Shown piece after piece: positions 42,996-57,008 of a stretch of DNA of 64,000 nucleotides. The notes under the pieces are model-generated. The model was not told the origin of the DNA, ran no database searches, and saw only the letters and a program-made list of their open reading frames with translations. Position 1 is the first letter of the stretch; every line of letters starts with the position of its first letter. The translations under genes and the position numbers were made by a program. The stretch is from Ecdyonurus torrentis (lineage: Eukaryota > Arthropoda > Insecta > Ephemeroptera > Heptageniidae), in NCBI GenBank assembly GCA_949318235.1, contig OX439131.1, forward strand, positions 37,691,273 to 37,755,272, read 5' to 3'.

Positions 42996-43607
42996 ATTCC
43001 CGCAATAAAGAAATCCGCCATTCCCGCACTTGAGATTCCCGCGCTTGAGATTCCCGCGCTTTAGTATATGCACGTATAGCCGCAACGAACGACCTTGAAC
43101 AGGTTACCATTGGTCCGCCATCTTGTTATTCGTCACCTGTTTAGCATGACGTCACCATTATTTACATCCGCACTCTTCAGCTAGAGACGCATTGCCCCAG
43201 GCATAATACATTAAAACTATCTCACACTCTTTCATAAAGATTCATGAACGACCTTGAACGTGTTCCAACTTGTCCACCCCATTGTCCAAGCTAATTGATT
43301 TCTCATGTTACCTGTCAATCATTATGTCATAACCTTTTATTTATCCTCGCACTCTTCGCCTAGGGACACATTGCCCCAGGCATAATACATTAAAACCATC
43401 TCACACTCTTTCATAAAGTTTCGCGAACGACCTTGAACGTGTTCACCCCATTGTCCAAACTAATTGATTTTTCATGTTACCTGTCAATCATGACGTCATA
43501 ACCCTTTATTTACCCTTGCACTCTTCTGCTATATGATGAGTCATGCACTAATGACATTAGGCCACGCCCCCCGCATTCCAATGGCCCAGCTTGTCTTAGT
43601 ATCTACT
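42996..43607 (-). repeat. Polinton terminal inverted repeat, right
   Basis: About 612 bp, the reverse complement of the left TIR, including the three tandem subrepeats. It has three rather than four copies of the 15-bp GCGGGAAT-containing unit at its inner edge. Ends CTTAGTATCTACT at 43607. Confidence 0.95.
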
Positions 43608-43613
43608 TATAAT
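43608..43613. repeat. Polinton target-site duplication, right
   Basis: TATAAT, identical to 27528-27533. Confidence 0.93.
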
Positions 43614-44285
43614 GATGTTCTTTTTGCATCTTTATTTTAATTTTTTTTTCTTGTTTGCCACATTATTATTTTTAACGACACATTATGAATAAAGTTTTTA
43701 GTTGTGGTAAAGTAAAGGGTGAGGTGAGCTTATATATAAAAAAGGAGAGAGAAACTCTACTGTAGCTCCTACGTTCTTTGCTAGCTTTACAACCAAAAGT
43801 GAACCACTATTCTGTGGGGTATGTGTTAGAGAGTAGAAACAGCCATGATTTACATTAAAACTTTGGTTGCAATTTTTTTACTTCATCCAAAGGAGTTAAA
43901 ATGTTGACTGTATTTTCCATAACTACTTTTAAAAAACAATATTTTTTTCCCCTGTATCGTACATATAATTTGTTTAGTTTTGAAGTTCAAATATAACATT
44001 TTTGTACGGAACAATTCTATCTAATTAAGTTTACAAATAAAATAAACATAAAACAACAAATTTTTATTAGGTTCTAACTTAATCTCTTTATGGAATGCAA
44101 ATTAAATTTTGTCTCTTTGAAAAGTCAAGTCTCTCTATTAAGATTTCTATAGCTAGTAGTGATTTTCTACAAAGGATGTGTTTTTTATCTGTTCTCTAAC
44201 GTTTTCCCACTGATGAAAGACGAATGTCTTTTTCTTTATGCTTCACGTATTCCAACTTTGCTCGTTCTGCTTTCCACCCTCAACC

Positions 44286-44320
<35 letters not shown>

Positions 44321-45540
44321 TCCTCGTATGACTGAAATATGAGAGAGCAAAGAACCTTAATACGCATTACTTCATGCTTCAGGCAAGCTGTGTAAAAACC
44401 GACAAGATTTAACGTCATAAACGATTATTATTTAGTTATCATATATATATATATATGTATATGTAGAACAATAGAAATTTTCAAATTGCTCTATTATATT
44501 TTATAAAAAAAAACTGAATAGTTTTTTTTTTTTTTTTTTTAGGAAACAATTATATTTTGTTTTTCACTCACAGACTTACATACAAGCTAACTTTGTAACA
44601 ATATTTTTGGTAAACTATTTAAGAAAACGATAGAACCAAAATCAGCATATTATAACAATGTGACCTCTATACTGTTTCTTCAGTATTCTCACTCAACACC
44701 CGTAAGTTGATTATATTTATCTTATTTATAGCTTTTTTTTCTTGTTGAGATATTAAGTATATTGAAATAAATAAGTTATTAAAAAAACTGTTATTTGTTT
44801 TGGTATATATTTAAATATTATAAATTTAATACTTGAAAACATAAGATACATACATATAAGATGATTATATAAAATAAACTGTCAAGCCCAGATCGTTGTT
44901 GGTCGAATTTATACGCTACAATGAACAAAATGTACAACATACATACATATATATCGTGGGATGGATGGCTTGCTGGGAGTTTGAATTTCATGGACCAGTG
45001 TTTTTATAGCTTGATTACAAATTTCATCGCTTAAATAAACAGGACTTGAAAATACGATACACATGTCATGTTAATCTTTTTTTTATATATATAAATTTTT
45101 ATATTGTGTTCTATATTTAACTTTTTTGACTGTTCAATTATTTTTAAAAATGAACTTTTTAATTCATTTATATGGACATTTTGGATTTTTTTTAACTTAG
45201 TCTAAAAAATTATGTCAAGAGCTAATGTTTTTTAATAAGTCTTTTACGTAATAAAAAAAAATATTCGGTTATCATTTTTTTTTTAAATAATTATGTATAG
45301 ATATGTTTTTAAATGTGATTATGTCACTGATATATATAATAGGTTATGTAGGTACCAAAAAGAAAATGTGATATAAATGTTGAGAGGAACAAGATATGTT
45401 TGTTTATAGCTTTTAGTTCTCTTAATAAGGTATAAGAAAAACTTAGAAGAAGGATAAAAAAATTTTCATTATAGAGTTTTTGAAGAGTTCTGTCTCGGAG
45501 TATATGAAAGATATTGCGTCACCTGAATGAGAAAAAGGCT

Positions 45541-45543
<3 letters not shown>

Positions 45544-45617
<74 letters not shown>
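45544..45617. repeat. (GA)n microsatellite
   Basis: About 74 bp of uninterrupted GA dinucleotides. A shorter CT run lies at 44288-44317. Confidence 0.95.
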
Positions 45618-45620
<3 letters not shown>

Positions 45621-46149
45621 GGAAAAAAAAGTGAGATAAGAAAATATATAGCTAGGAAAGTATATTGAAAGACCTACGAACAAAATTGAACACCTTACAA
45701 GTACTTTTCAATTTCGGATTATTTTTATATTTCAAATGGAAGCCAGATGGGAAAAAAAAACTAGAAAAAAATTTAATCAACGTTAAACTTTATATAGTTT
45801 TAATTATATTATATATCCAACTGCATTTTATGATAAATTTGGCTAATATTATATCAAATTGATATGGTAGCATTTATTATTATTATTATTATTTTTTTAT
45901 GCAGGGAAAGTAAAAGTTTTGAGAGTTCAAGAAAAGTATACAAGAAATATAACGAAAAGCTTCTTTACATTTTCCTTAAAATTGTCATTAAAATTCCCTT
46001 TAAATATAAGAAAATGATACATCTTGACAAACAGTACGTCACAACTTCTTGTCTCTATGGTTTTACATACGAGTTAGAACTTGTTATTATACTGTATGTT
46101 TTAATCTTCATTTTATAAGTAATCTCTGACAAGATAATTATGTTCAAAT

Positions 46150-46234
46150 ATGTCAGAGGACCATGTAAGTGGGTGTATACCTTTTGTGGCCTCTCAATAA
46201 AAATCATTTATTATTATTATTATTATTATTATTC
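46150..46234 (+). mobile_element. Retroposon 3' tail, copy 2
   Basis: ATGTCAG-GGACCA, then TATACCTTTTGTGGCCTCT, AATAAAAATCATTT and an (ATT)n tail. It is the same arrangement as 4658-4735 on the opposite strand. Confidence 0.5.
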
Positions 46235-46804
46235 TGTACTAAACTTTTCCTCCCTCCTTAAAAGTATAGTGTTCTTATTTCTGTAAAAGTTTAAAATATG
46301 AAAATTATTAAATTTAAAAGTTTTTAAAATAAAATTATTTTTACATAATAAGTTTATTAGTTTCTTATAAAATAAGAATTATTTAGTTAAATCATATTTT
46401 AGACTAAATGAAATCTTAGCTTTAAAACTGTCAAAGTAAGTAAGGTTGTTATTATTGCTGTCATAATATTCTTACGTGCTCACTTAGTTTTTACTTTAAG
46501 GACGAAGGAAGGTGTTACTCTTGAAGTGAAAACACACTTATGCACATACTTTACCCTACTTATATACTTTATTTTAAACTTTTACTCATTACGAGCAAAA
46601 CCTACAATAAGTTTCAAAAGTTATGGTGTCTTTACGTATACTGTGTTTATGTGTTATATATTTAAAGAGTCTACATTGTTAAAAATACGAGTATTTTCGT
46701 TTTTGTTTGTAATCTTTCTCTATATTAGCAAACTTGAAAATAAGGTGTCATTTAATCCTGCTTTTACGCATGGTCCTTTGCTTTCTTGACCGTTCATTAT
46801 TTTA

Positions 46805-46833
46805 GCTGGAAAATAATGTATAAAAGTAAATTT

Positions 46834-46884
<51 letters not shown>

Positions 46885-46912
46885 AATTTACTTTTATTCA
46901 TTATTTTCCAGC
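46805..46912. repeat. Palindrome with (AT)n core
   Basis: GCTGGAAAATAATG and ~16 further bases are repeated in inverse orientation around an AT-dinucleotide centre, giving arms of ~30 bp. It is either a small foldback element in which the loop became a microsatellite, or a hairpin-prone locus. Confidence 0.6.
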
Positions 46913-46939
46913 TTGTCAATAAAGTATATTATGTCTTAA

Positions 46940-47269
46940 AGGCATAGACAAGAAGAAAACATTAGCATTTACATCACAAAACACTTGGCAGCAATTGCAT
47001 AAATAACATTAATTTGTCTCAAAAATTACACAACTGTAGTGCCATTATAGCAGTGATAAGAAAATTTTGAGTTATGCACCCCGCACAACACTTTCATACT
47101 TAATTCTTTATTTTTGCCTATAAACAGAAATCTTCACGCAAATTGCACAGTTTACAATTTTTCACGCTCTCTTGTATATATATTCTGGTAAAAATTGTCA
47201 TCAGCTTTGCAGATACCATTTTGGTTTTTAATGATTAAAAACACACGTTGTTTCACATTGTCTATGGCT
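46940..47269 (-). mobile_element. MITE, family C, copy 3
   Basis: Inverted ends AGGCATAGACAA and TTGTCTATGGCT; the left flank is TTAA (46936-46939) and the right flank CTAA, one base off. The interior, read on the - strand, shares CAAGAGAGCGTGAAAA and GTTGTGCGGGGTGCATAA with the copies at 9060 and 12112. Confidence 0.65.
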
Positions 47270-47779
47270 CTAATAAATAACACAAACCTTTTGAAAGACT
47301 AAAAATTATATTATAATATCGTTTATTTATACAACTTTTTCTTAATATGTAGAAAGTAAATCTTCTTATCATATTTTTCCACATTTTATTTTTATGTACT
47401 TTTATATTTCACGTTTCACGACCAATTTTATAGTATTTTATTAATAAATATCCCCAATATTATTTTTTTTAATACTCACAATATTACCTTTATTATATTA
47501 CCCGTAAAAATCTAAGTAAAGTAACTTTTTTTTTGAGCCTACATGTTGGCATTCTTTCCTTTGACAATAAAAATTTGTTAACTTGAACACTTGATCAAAT
47601 AACAAGGATAAGAATTGAAAAAAGTTACCGATAAATACCAAGCGTACGTGTTATAAAAAGTACTCAAACTCAAACTGAAGAGGGTATACGATTGAAAATA
47701 TTGTGTGAAATTCACAACCACACATAGCAAAAATTCCAATCTTGATATATTTTCTTGTACCTACAAAATTCTTTTTCAT

Positions 47780-47812
47780 TTTTTTTTTTTCTTTTCTTTT
47801 TCTTTTTCTTTT

Positions 47813-47845
<33 letters not shown>

Positions 47846-47866
47846 CTTTTTTTTTTTCTTTTTGCA
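47780..47866. repeat. Pyrimidine-rich/poly(T) tract
   Basis: About 85 bp of T runs broken by single C bases. The long Phe/Ser or Lys/Arg frames here are artefacts of composition. Confidence 0.9.
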
Positions 47867-49288
47867 AGTGTAGAAGAAATAAAATAAAAAATAAGAAAGA
47901 AAATATTGGAGCGAAAACACAGTTTAAACCAATACCGATAGGAATAAAAATGTATTGAAATTTTTTGCATCGCTTTCATGTTTTGACTTCAACTTTTTTG
48001 ACTTTAGCTTGTTCTGTAAAGTAAAGTGAATCTCAACAACAGTGATTGGCTGACCAACAAAATACGACACTTTCATTGGTTGATCTTTTTTTTTGAGCTA
48101 ACAAAATTGACAAAAATTGAGTCACATGAAGAGCATGGAACTTTTTTGTGTGGAGTTTCTTTCATTCTTATCAAGTTCAACGTTCTAAACGAAGAAATAA
48201 CAATGATCGACCATATGTATAAACGTAGTAAACAGGTAACGAAGTCATAATCAGCTGTTATAACAAAGGATGCGCCGGAAGTCTGACTTTGCAGAACGAG
48301 CTTTTATCTCTTGTACCAAAACGAAATGAATTGCAATTTTTGTGTTGCATTTCAGTCTATAGTTGTGCAAGTTTTTTATTTTGTTACGGTACATATATAA
48401 TAATTAAACAAGCTTCATACACAAAAAAATGCATAAATTCATAAAAAAATGCAGTAAATTATAAATAAAGTAAACACACGACAACTTATATTGATATTAT
48501 GTATCGTCGATAACATAGCACTCACACCTCACACCATAGATGCATATCTTTTTTTTTTTTTGGCTAAGTAAGTACTGTATAATAGTAAGGTTAGTCTTAT
48601 CCAAATTTTATGTTCTTATCCAAAAGAAAAAGTAAAAAAAGAACAAAATGCTTTTGGTATGTGGGTTATACAAAAAGATCTATCATCAGAGCTTAAATTA
48701 ACAATCAATATCAATACCTTACTGTCACTGATGACATTAGGCTTATTATGTTTGGTTGTGTGACATATTTAATAAATGCAATAGTAATTATCACCTGCTT
48801 GGGGCGCATAATTTGTTGCTACTGGTACTCATAGTGGCTGGCGTTTGCATGGAAAACTCGGGCTGTGTGCTATGACGTCAGTTTTGACCCCATGAGGGAG
48901 GAGGGGAACGTACACTCCGGCGCAGCAAAACTAGAACACCTGCACTGCGGCCGCACGCACTCACACTTTTTCAATTACTTCTCAGTTTTAATGGTATTGT
49001 AGTACATTTAAAAATCAACTATAACACAATTCACAAAGTAGTAATAGATTTTTGTATTACACATTGATTTATTAATTGAACGTAATATTTTATTACAATT
49101 AAATTTAAATTTTCTGTCAACGTTTAAATTTTTTTTCCTGCTATAAAGTGTCCCTCATAGAACATATTAATTTGATTATTCGGAAGGAGAACACTGGGTC
49201 TATATTATAGTCTATTGCATTTTTAAACTTTAAGTTATTGAATAACAGTTGCTTTTTAAATATTTATACTTCATTATTTTACTTCAAA

Positions 49289-49293
49289 AAAAA

Positions 49294-49332
<39 letters not shown>

Positions 49333-49334
49333 AT
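49289..49334. repeat. (AAAT)n microsatellite
   Basis: About 11 copies of the tetranucleotide AAAT/AATA. Confidence 0.95.
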
Positions 49335-51163
49335 CATGTATTTGTACTACATGGAGAATATATTTAATAATTATCATTAAATTCATCACACATGAAAATG
49401 TTTATTTATTGTATTATGAAGCGAAGCACTTTACATAAGTTAATATTTTACTATTTCTTTATTTTTGATGGAAATAAATAAAATATCCAAGAAAAACGTA
49501 GCACCATATAAAATATGTATCATAAATTATGATTTATGCTAAGTGATTGTTTATTACTACTGTATATTATTACTTAATGAAGGGTAGGTCAGCGAGAAGC
49601 TATATAGGAGCTGTTGCGCGTACATGCAACAAGTTTCCTCAAACATACTAAAAGCTCGCCGGCATTACGTGCAACTATCATTTCACGACTTCGCGTGCTC
49701 TCCGGTTATACAATTATTTTGCTCCTGAAAGTCCCTTTATGACTTACAATCAATACAAACTTAAATTATAGTCTCGGTTAATTTTTCAATTTGTCTCTAA
49801 ATTACTTGTGTAACATAAAAATCATACAGTTTTAAACATTAATTTCTAAACTTTAAAAATTAATAAATTATCATAATATACATAATAATTTTTTACTTTA
49901 AAATTATATTACAAAATGTTTTTATAATAATTATAATAATAATAGTTTTTTTTATAGTAAACAATATATTGTTTAAATTTTTATTGATTATTTATAGAAT
50001 AATTAAATACTTCATTTACATTTTATAGTTGAGTAGAAACATTTACATATTTATATTCGTTATAAAAGGATCAATATAATGTAATGATAGATTTAATTTT
50101 ATAAGCTTCTGTTGCGCTATATATAAAGGTTAAAGCTATTATATTACAAGAGAATTTGCATATAAAATTAATTGTAATTTTTTATTGGTGTTATGAAATA
50201 TAACTTAACATTTTTATATTTATATTTTTTTATAATGCTTTTACAATTCATACTTCACAAAGATTGTCATTTTTTATAACAGATTTACAACACTTAGCAA
50301 AATTGTAAAACAGTACTTTTTTTTATACACAGGGAGAAATGCTCTCATTTATAATAGTATAAAAAATATAAATGTTAATAAAAAAATGTATATTTATAAA
50401 TTTTTAAATTAGAGAACATTATGCAGACCGAAAGTTATAGCATTAAAATGAAACACCAAAATAAATAGAATAATATTGCACCTATATTATGTAACTTGAA
50501 TACTAACGTTATAGGTTTACTATATAAATCGCTTTAAAATAGTGGTGATATATTTTTTTTATTGGTAACCACTTAAATTTATCGACATTTAGAAGAGAAT
50601 AACCAAAATGTTAATATGTGGAAAGCGTAAAAAAAAAAAAAAAGAAAGAAAAAAAAACTGACATTTTTATTGGTTTGATTTATTGATGATAATAGCAAAT
50701 ATTGTGGTTTATAATCCTATTACATTATATCATATAACAAAACGTTAAAATTTTACTTTGAAGTCATATAGTTATCTTTTGTTGAAGTACACAGTGAATC
50801 ATTATCAAGAATTGTATATATATTATATTCTTTTTAATTCTATCTTTTAAATCACGTATAATAATTACAATATCACAGGTCAGAATACATAAGATTTGTA
50901 TAATATAATCTTCGACATAAAATTTTAAAATTAATTGACTTTCAAAAGTTGTAACCAATAATATATATCATGTTAATTTAGTTTTCTACAGTTTTTTTAA
51001 ATTTTTATTGCAAATGTACGTATATATGAATGCGTTTAGTAGGAAGATTGATTTTTATAAAATGAGATAGGAGATCGATTTGTACTTTGTGAGTCAGTAA
51101 GCCAGAATAGTAATTAATGTGAAGATGGAAATCCTTAGTGATGCTAAGTCAAGCGTGAGATAT

Positions 51164-51166
<3 letters not shown>

Positions 51167-51211
<45 letters not shown>
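51167..51211. repeat. (GA)n microsatellite
   Basis: About 45 bp of GA dinucleotides. Confidence 0.95.
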
Positions 51212-51213
<2 letters not shown>

Positions 51214-52567
51214 AATATTTGACAAGGGAAGATAAAAGCAAGGTATAAAATAAAGTGTATAGAAACAAGAGTCAGACTATATTTAAGCTGTAAGAAATTT
51301 TAGGTTTTAAAATACCGTTTTTTTTATATAATATTCATCGATTTTTGTCAACTAGCTAGCTACTATACTAGGTCTTCTCGTTCAACAAGCTAACGTTTAC
51401 ATAAAGAATGCTATTCTATAAAACGAAAGGATGACTTTTTTTTTTCTTTTTTTGCTTCACATTCAAAGTAGCAAGTGGAGGGGGTGGGGGAACGTTGAGG
51501 TTTCATGGCAAGAGGGTGCAAAATTGACTTACATTTTTTAACCCCTCGACATTATACTTTGTAAAGCAATCAATGTCTTTACTGTAAATCTAAAATAAAT
51601 AACTTTTAAGAAATGTTCAAATATACATAGGCTTTTTATTATAATTCATTGTTTATAAACACTTTTTTATGTATATATGTGCGTTTGAAGTAACAGTGGT
51701 ATATACATAATCAGTCAGTACATTTGTTAAACTGACGCGAGATTCAATGCTTTAACATTTTCTCTGTCAAGTTGTTGCAATGTAAGATATTTCAAAGCAT
51801 GCTACATTTTATAGTTGTTTTCTTTTTTTCTTTGCTTTCTTTTCTTTCTTTGCTTTCTTGCTTTCTTGCTTTTTTTTTTTTTTTTTTTTGTTCGATAAAA
51901 ATTCATTAGAAAAGTTGTTCTTGAGACAACAATGAAATAAGTATTCTCTAAAGGTGAATGCACTAACTGACTTCATAAATCACTTTGATTAAAGAAAGAG
52001 AAGAAAAATATTTCCTAATTTAAGTTTTAATGAAACAAGTATTTATAAAAATAATAAAATAAAAGAAACAGTAACTTTGCTTACGTAACATATTATAAGT
52101 TTTTGTCCTCATTTCCGATGAAGAAGAGAAAATAATTACTTTTGAAATCATTTTGTATAATATAGTTTATTTTATAACTTAATATCTCTCTCTCTCTCTC
52201 TCTCTCTTCATGCTCCTGTTTCTCCTCAACGTTGAATGCACTCACTAAGTTAATACGAAGACTTACAAGAAGTATTCTTGTATAAGACGTATAGCGTAAA
52301 CTTTAGCTGAATGCTGGAAAACGCGATAAACTTCCTCTTTCCTTTCCAAATATTCGGATCGTGTTTATTTACGTATGTTGTGTATTCCATGCAGAGGTGT
52401 TTCCTCATCATCATGAGTATTTATATCGATCAAAATATAAAACATAATGTGTATTATTACGTAAGTGATCGTTATAAACTCGCCTGTATATGACGTCATA
52501 GCCCCCAGGTTTCTGATTGATAGGCACACAAATTGCCATGAAAGTTTTTCAAACAGTTTTTCGCGGC

Positions 52568-52612
52568 AAGTCTTGTGCAAGTTTGTGCAAGTTTGTGCAA
52601 GTTTGTGCAAGT
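52568..52612. repeat. 10-bp tandem repeat
   Basis: The unit GTTTGTGCAA (with variants at each end) occurs about four times in a row. Confidence 0.85.
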
Positions 52613-52684
52613 CTATCAGAGCCCCTAACTGGCTGTAACGTCTTCATATACAGGCATGGCAATGACGGTCACTTACAAATATTT

Positions 52685-52800
52685 AAAAATAAATTAGAAA
52701 TCAACGAAACTTGCAAACTAATGTTGATTTTCAGGTATATTAAGATATAATCTTCCATTAGGCAAGTTATTTTGTATATTTTTTAGGCCGTTAAGACGTT
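52685..52800 (+). mobile_element. Diverged half copy of MITE family A
   Basis: AAATAAATTAGAAATCAAC, then GTTGATTTTCAGGTATATTA and a GGCAAGTTATTTTGTA segment follow the order of the right half of the element at 577-884. A left half is not clear. A TGACGTCA lies upstream at 52491-52498. Confidence 0.5.
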
Positions 52801-53197
52801 TGAATAATATCATACTCCCTTTACGTATAACTATTGTAATTATATTACAGCATTAGGATGACATATTTATAAATATATATCATTAAAACATTATTTCTTG
52901 TCTAGCCTTGCGGGCTGCAAATCTCGCTGGTTTTTGAAGACAGCTTACTTAACACACATGAAAAATAAGTTTACACCATACATAAACAATTAAAAACTCA
53001 ATTCACAGTTGTTGTTTTTACAGTCATATACATAGCTATGTCAACACATAAAAAGAATGTTTTCGGATGCTGCTGCATCCTTGGTCACACGTTTTCTAAA
53101 AACTTTTCAAATTCTTTTTTATGCACGTAACCTAGACGAGTATCTTGGTGGGCGTGTATTCTCGTCCAGCTTCTGCACCACTTCAGATTTCTCTCTG

Positions 53198-53198
<1 letters not shown>

Positions 53199-53277
<79 letters not shown>
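53199..53277. repeat. (AT)n microsatellite
   Basis: About 78 bp of uninterrupted TA dinucleotides. Confidence 0.95.
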
Positions 53278-54822
53278 CAAAATAATGTACACTCATCTAA
53301 AACACGTCGATTTATTATAAAACTTTAATACAGTATATTATGTATTGTCCAAAATTGCTTCATTGTATAATAAATATTTAAAAGTTGAAAATAAATAATG
53401 AAAATTTTAACGAGATAAACCACTCATATATTTTTCATTGTTTTAAAAGTATTTTAGGTAAATTATTTAAAATTAGTTTACTCATAACTTAAATCTTAAA
53501 TCAAATTGGTTTAATATAATATATTATGTAAGATTGTTAATTATCCTATACATATAATCAAATATAAAGTAAATAATTTAATTATTTTTAACTTAGTGTC
53601 AGATTAAAGAAGGCAGAATACACCTGGTAACTTCTTATGATCGATCGTTCGCGATGTCTTTTAGTATACTCTGGTAACAATACTGCTCTTTCTATTGTTA
53701 CAGCCACTTTCAGCCAGCTATAAAGCCTATCAAAAACTCTTTTATCATATATTTTTTTCTTTTCTTTTTTTAAATTTTATTTTATTATCTCTGATAAATG
53801 AAAAGTAAAAATATTCTTTTGATATTGAAAAATATACTACCATTTAAATTATAAATTTAAATAATGACTGTTATTATTATTTTGTGTATAATGGTGGTTT
53901 TTACCATATAAATTTGAGATGAATTTTCAAACTTTATTAATTTTTTTTTCTCTTTGCATTGGAATATTTTATAGCATTTTTTGTTTATTTCATATTAATG
54001 TCTACAATGGAGCTTATCGGTTTAGCGCGCGGGGAGACGAGGGAAAACCTCAGGGTCCCCTAATTTAACATTACGATTATGGGGAAAAACATTTTTTTTG
54101 TGATTTTTGATAAAACTACTCGACCGATTTTGGACAAATTTAAGTGAGAAATACTAGACATACTTTTACGTGTTTTAGGCCATAGAAATTTTTAAAGAAT
54201 ATTTTAAACCCATAACCTCCATAAAATTTTATCCATCAACTCTTTTTTTTTTTATATATATATCCTCTCTCTGTCTTTTAATCACGGCTAAAGAAAAAAG
54301 AAACTGCGATAGATGACGCAATTTTCTTATAACATGGGCAGCAACAAAATTAAAATATTAATTAAAAAAAATTGTAAAAGGTTTTTAATTTCTAGTACAA
54401 ATATTTCTTATTAGCTCTATGGTATCCTCAAACTAATTTTGAGTCGTAATATGACATTTTTTTTGTATACTATTTAACATTAATAAACTGTTTACATAAT
54501 ATAAATGAATTATATTATTTGTTATTATACCTTTTTTATAAATTTGAACTTTTGTATTTATATATTATGTACGTATATAGGATGCTAAATAATTAAATTT
54601 TAGCTTTATAATATTAAATTATGACAATCATATTATTATTAAAGGTATAGCACTTTAACAAAATGAACTTACATTAATTATAGTGTTAGATGTAGAATCT
54701 GTTTATCTGACTAAAATATCAGGCTCTAACATATTTTCCCTTGACATATAAAATTATTGTATATAATATAAACTGTTGTGTTTTCCTATATATTCATTAA
54801 TTATATATATCAAGGGTACAAG

Positions 54823-55019
<197 letters not shown>

Positions 55020-55477
55020 TTTTATGAACCTACATGGTAATAATACGTTTGGTAAACTAATAATAATTTCATTATATATTCATGTACTATGATAACTGAT
55101 AAGTCTCATTAGATATTCTAAGCACATCATAGAATATTATACTAGGTGTGGGTTCTTCTAAATTTAGTTATTAGAATTTATAAAGTATTGTAATGCATAA
55201 TCATATCATATTATACATGATATTCAAAATTCAAATTCAAAATATATGTTTATTCATTTCTATCTCCTACAATCATATACTTATACAATCATATAATATT
55301 TATATTTTACTTCTTTACATACCTGTTATATACTTTTATTATGTAGTTTTACATATAGATAATTAGAATTATATAATATTATATGATTGTGTATGTTGAT
55401 TTTAATTAAATATAAAATACTATTTATTTTATAATAATTAAATAATGTTAACGATTTATGAGTGTAATATATATAAT

Positions 55478-55484
<7 letters not shown>

Positions 55485-55550
<66 letters not shown>
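55485..55550. repeat. (AT)n microsatellite
   Basis: About 65 bp of TA dinucleotides. Confidence 0.95.
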
Positions 55551-55555
<5 letters not shown>

Positions 55556-56547
55556 TATACGGTATATACGTATATATAGATATATTTCTAATAATAATGA
55601 AAAAGATTTTTAATGAGTTATCAAGCTTTAATTATAAATTTTAAAACAAGCAGTATAAAATGTTTTAATATTACATAATGTAATTAAAACTGTTTTATAT
55701 TTTGATTAAAGAATAAAAAATATGTTGAACACTGTTTTACTGCATTTCATGAATAAAAAAAAAGGGGGGGGTGGTTTTGTAAGTAACATTTTGTAAGTTA
55801 GCATTAGCATCTATGAATTAAAAAGAAAAAGAAGAAGAATAAAAAAATATGATTCTCTTTTATTTCTTCTTTGATTTAATTATCTTTAAACCAAAATGTA
55901 ACTTTAATAATAAGCGAAGTATAGTCCCAAAAATTTGCAGATTTTGTTTTTTAATTGAACCAGTTAATTTTTTTTTTTTTTTTTTTTTTTTTTTGCTACG
56001 GTATGGTTTTGTCAGTAATTCATTATGATTTATTGCTGACATGTAAGAATGAATGGTTTTACATTTTATCATGCAATGTACAGAGGATAAAAAATCTAAA
56101 TTGACATGACCTTTTCTAACTTGTAATTATAAAAACTTTAAGATTTATTAAGGAGTTGATAGGAAAATATATAATAACTAAATCTAAATTAGCAGGAGCT
56201 TTATTTCAATGAAATTCCATATCTTAATGACTCTCTGTAAAATTGCTAGAAAAAAAATTATAAGAAAAATGTAAAAAATTATCAGAAAAAAATATAATAT
56301 GTATTTAAACGTTTCTGTACTAATAAATAACTCCCTCTTAATCAAAACAAAAAAACACGTAGAATAGAAATTTAATCTATCACGCACCTTAAAATTTAAT
56401 AATAATAAATAAAAAGTTTTAATTATTATTATTTAATTTTTTTTTACAGTTTTTTTTAAAGAAACATGAGGAATTGATTTATTTAATTTCTTAGTTTTGT
56501 ACGATGTATAGGTTAAGTTAACGCAATTATACTTGATTTGTTAACAG

Positions 56548-56679
56548 AACCTGCTGTTCTACTACGAGTCTGACTCTTGTAGCCGTCCATCAGGAGTTCT
56601 CCTACTAGAGGGTTGCTACTGTGAGCGACTTATCACTGCGGGCTCGGGGAGCAAGAATAAAGATGTAGCAGATAAACAG
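56548..56679 (+). CDS. RasGRF-like GEF, second coding exon (PH domain continued)
   Basis: A 132-nt, 44-codon phase-0 exon after a TTAACAG acceptor and before a GTAATT donor. It continues the first PH domain of a RASGRF1/2-type exchange factor: NLLFYYESDS, then SRPSGVLLLEGCYCERL, which is close to the family's conserved FYFESDSSSRPSG and LLEG blocks, and an exon end in DVADKQ. Joined in reading order to 11267-11425 it gives the opening ~97 residues. Catalytic exons (DH, second PH, REM, CDC25) are outside the window. The strong match to both exons makes the gene assignment firm, although the species and paralogue are unknown. Confidence 0.9.
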
Positions 56680-56935
56680 GTAATTAGATACGTATAATTT
56701 AATTTATCTCATTTGTTAAAAACTTGGATGTTTTTACCTTACTAAACATTTTTTTTTAGTATCTTATTATGTGTTAACTAAATGTGGTTGAGGAAAACAA
56801 AACAACACTAATTAGATAAATTATCAACGAAAGTAACTATTACGGTTTAAATATTTTGTTTAGTGAATTCTATGTTGAGTAAATTAAATGTCTGTAAATG
56901 TGTTTCTCTATTTAAAAAGAATATTTCATTATAAT

Positions 56936-56938
<3 letters not shown>

Positions 56939-57005
<67 letters not shown>
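56939..57005. repeat. (AT)n microsatellite
   Basis: About 67 bp of TA dinucleotides. Confidence 0.95.

Positions 57006-57008
<3 letters not shown>

Larger units (their letters stand above)
27534..43607 (-). mobile_element. Complete Polinton/Maverick element
   Basis: A 16,074-bp self-synthesising DNA transposon or Polinton-like virus. It starts AGTAGATACTAAG and ends CTTAGTATCTACT, has TIRs of about 0.6 kb and a perfect 6-bp target duplication. It encodes the full diagnostic set: protein-primed family-B polymerase, retroviral-type integrase, packaging ATPase, adenain-like protease, major and minor jelly-roll capsid proteins and smaller virion-type proteins. All but one gene lie on the - strand, so most of the element is antisense to the host gene. 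All long frames are open. Near-identical TIRs, the exact duplication and open genes point to a recent insertion that may still be competent. Confidence 0.97.

Noticed and set aside
42870..43064. 64-aa + strand frame in the right TIR
   Set aside because: It runs through the inner repeat and the 15-bp tandem units, ends in a repetitive EIPAL pattern, and has no counterpart in the left end.
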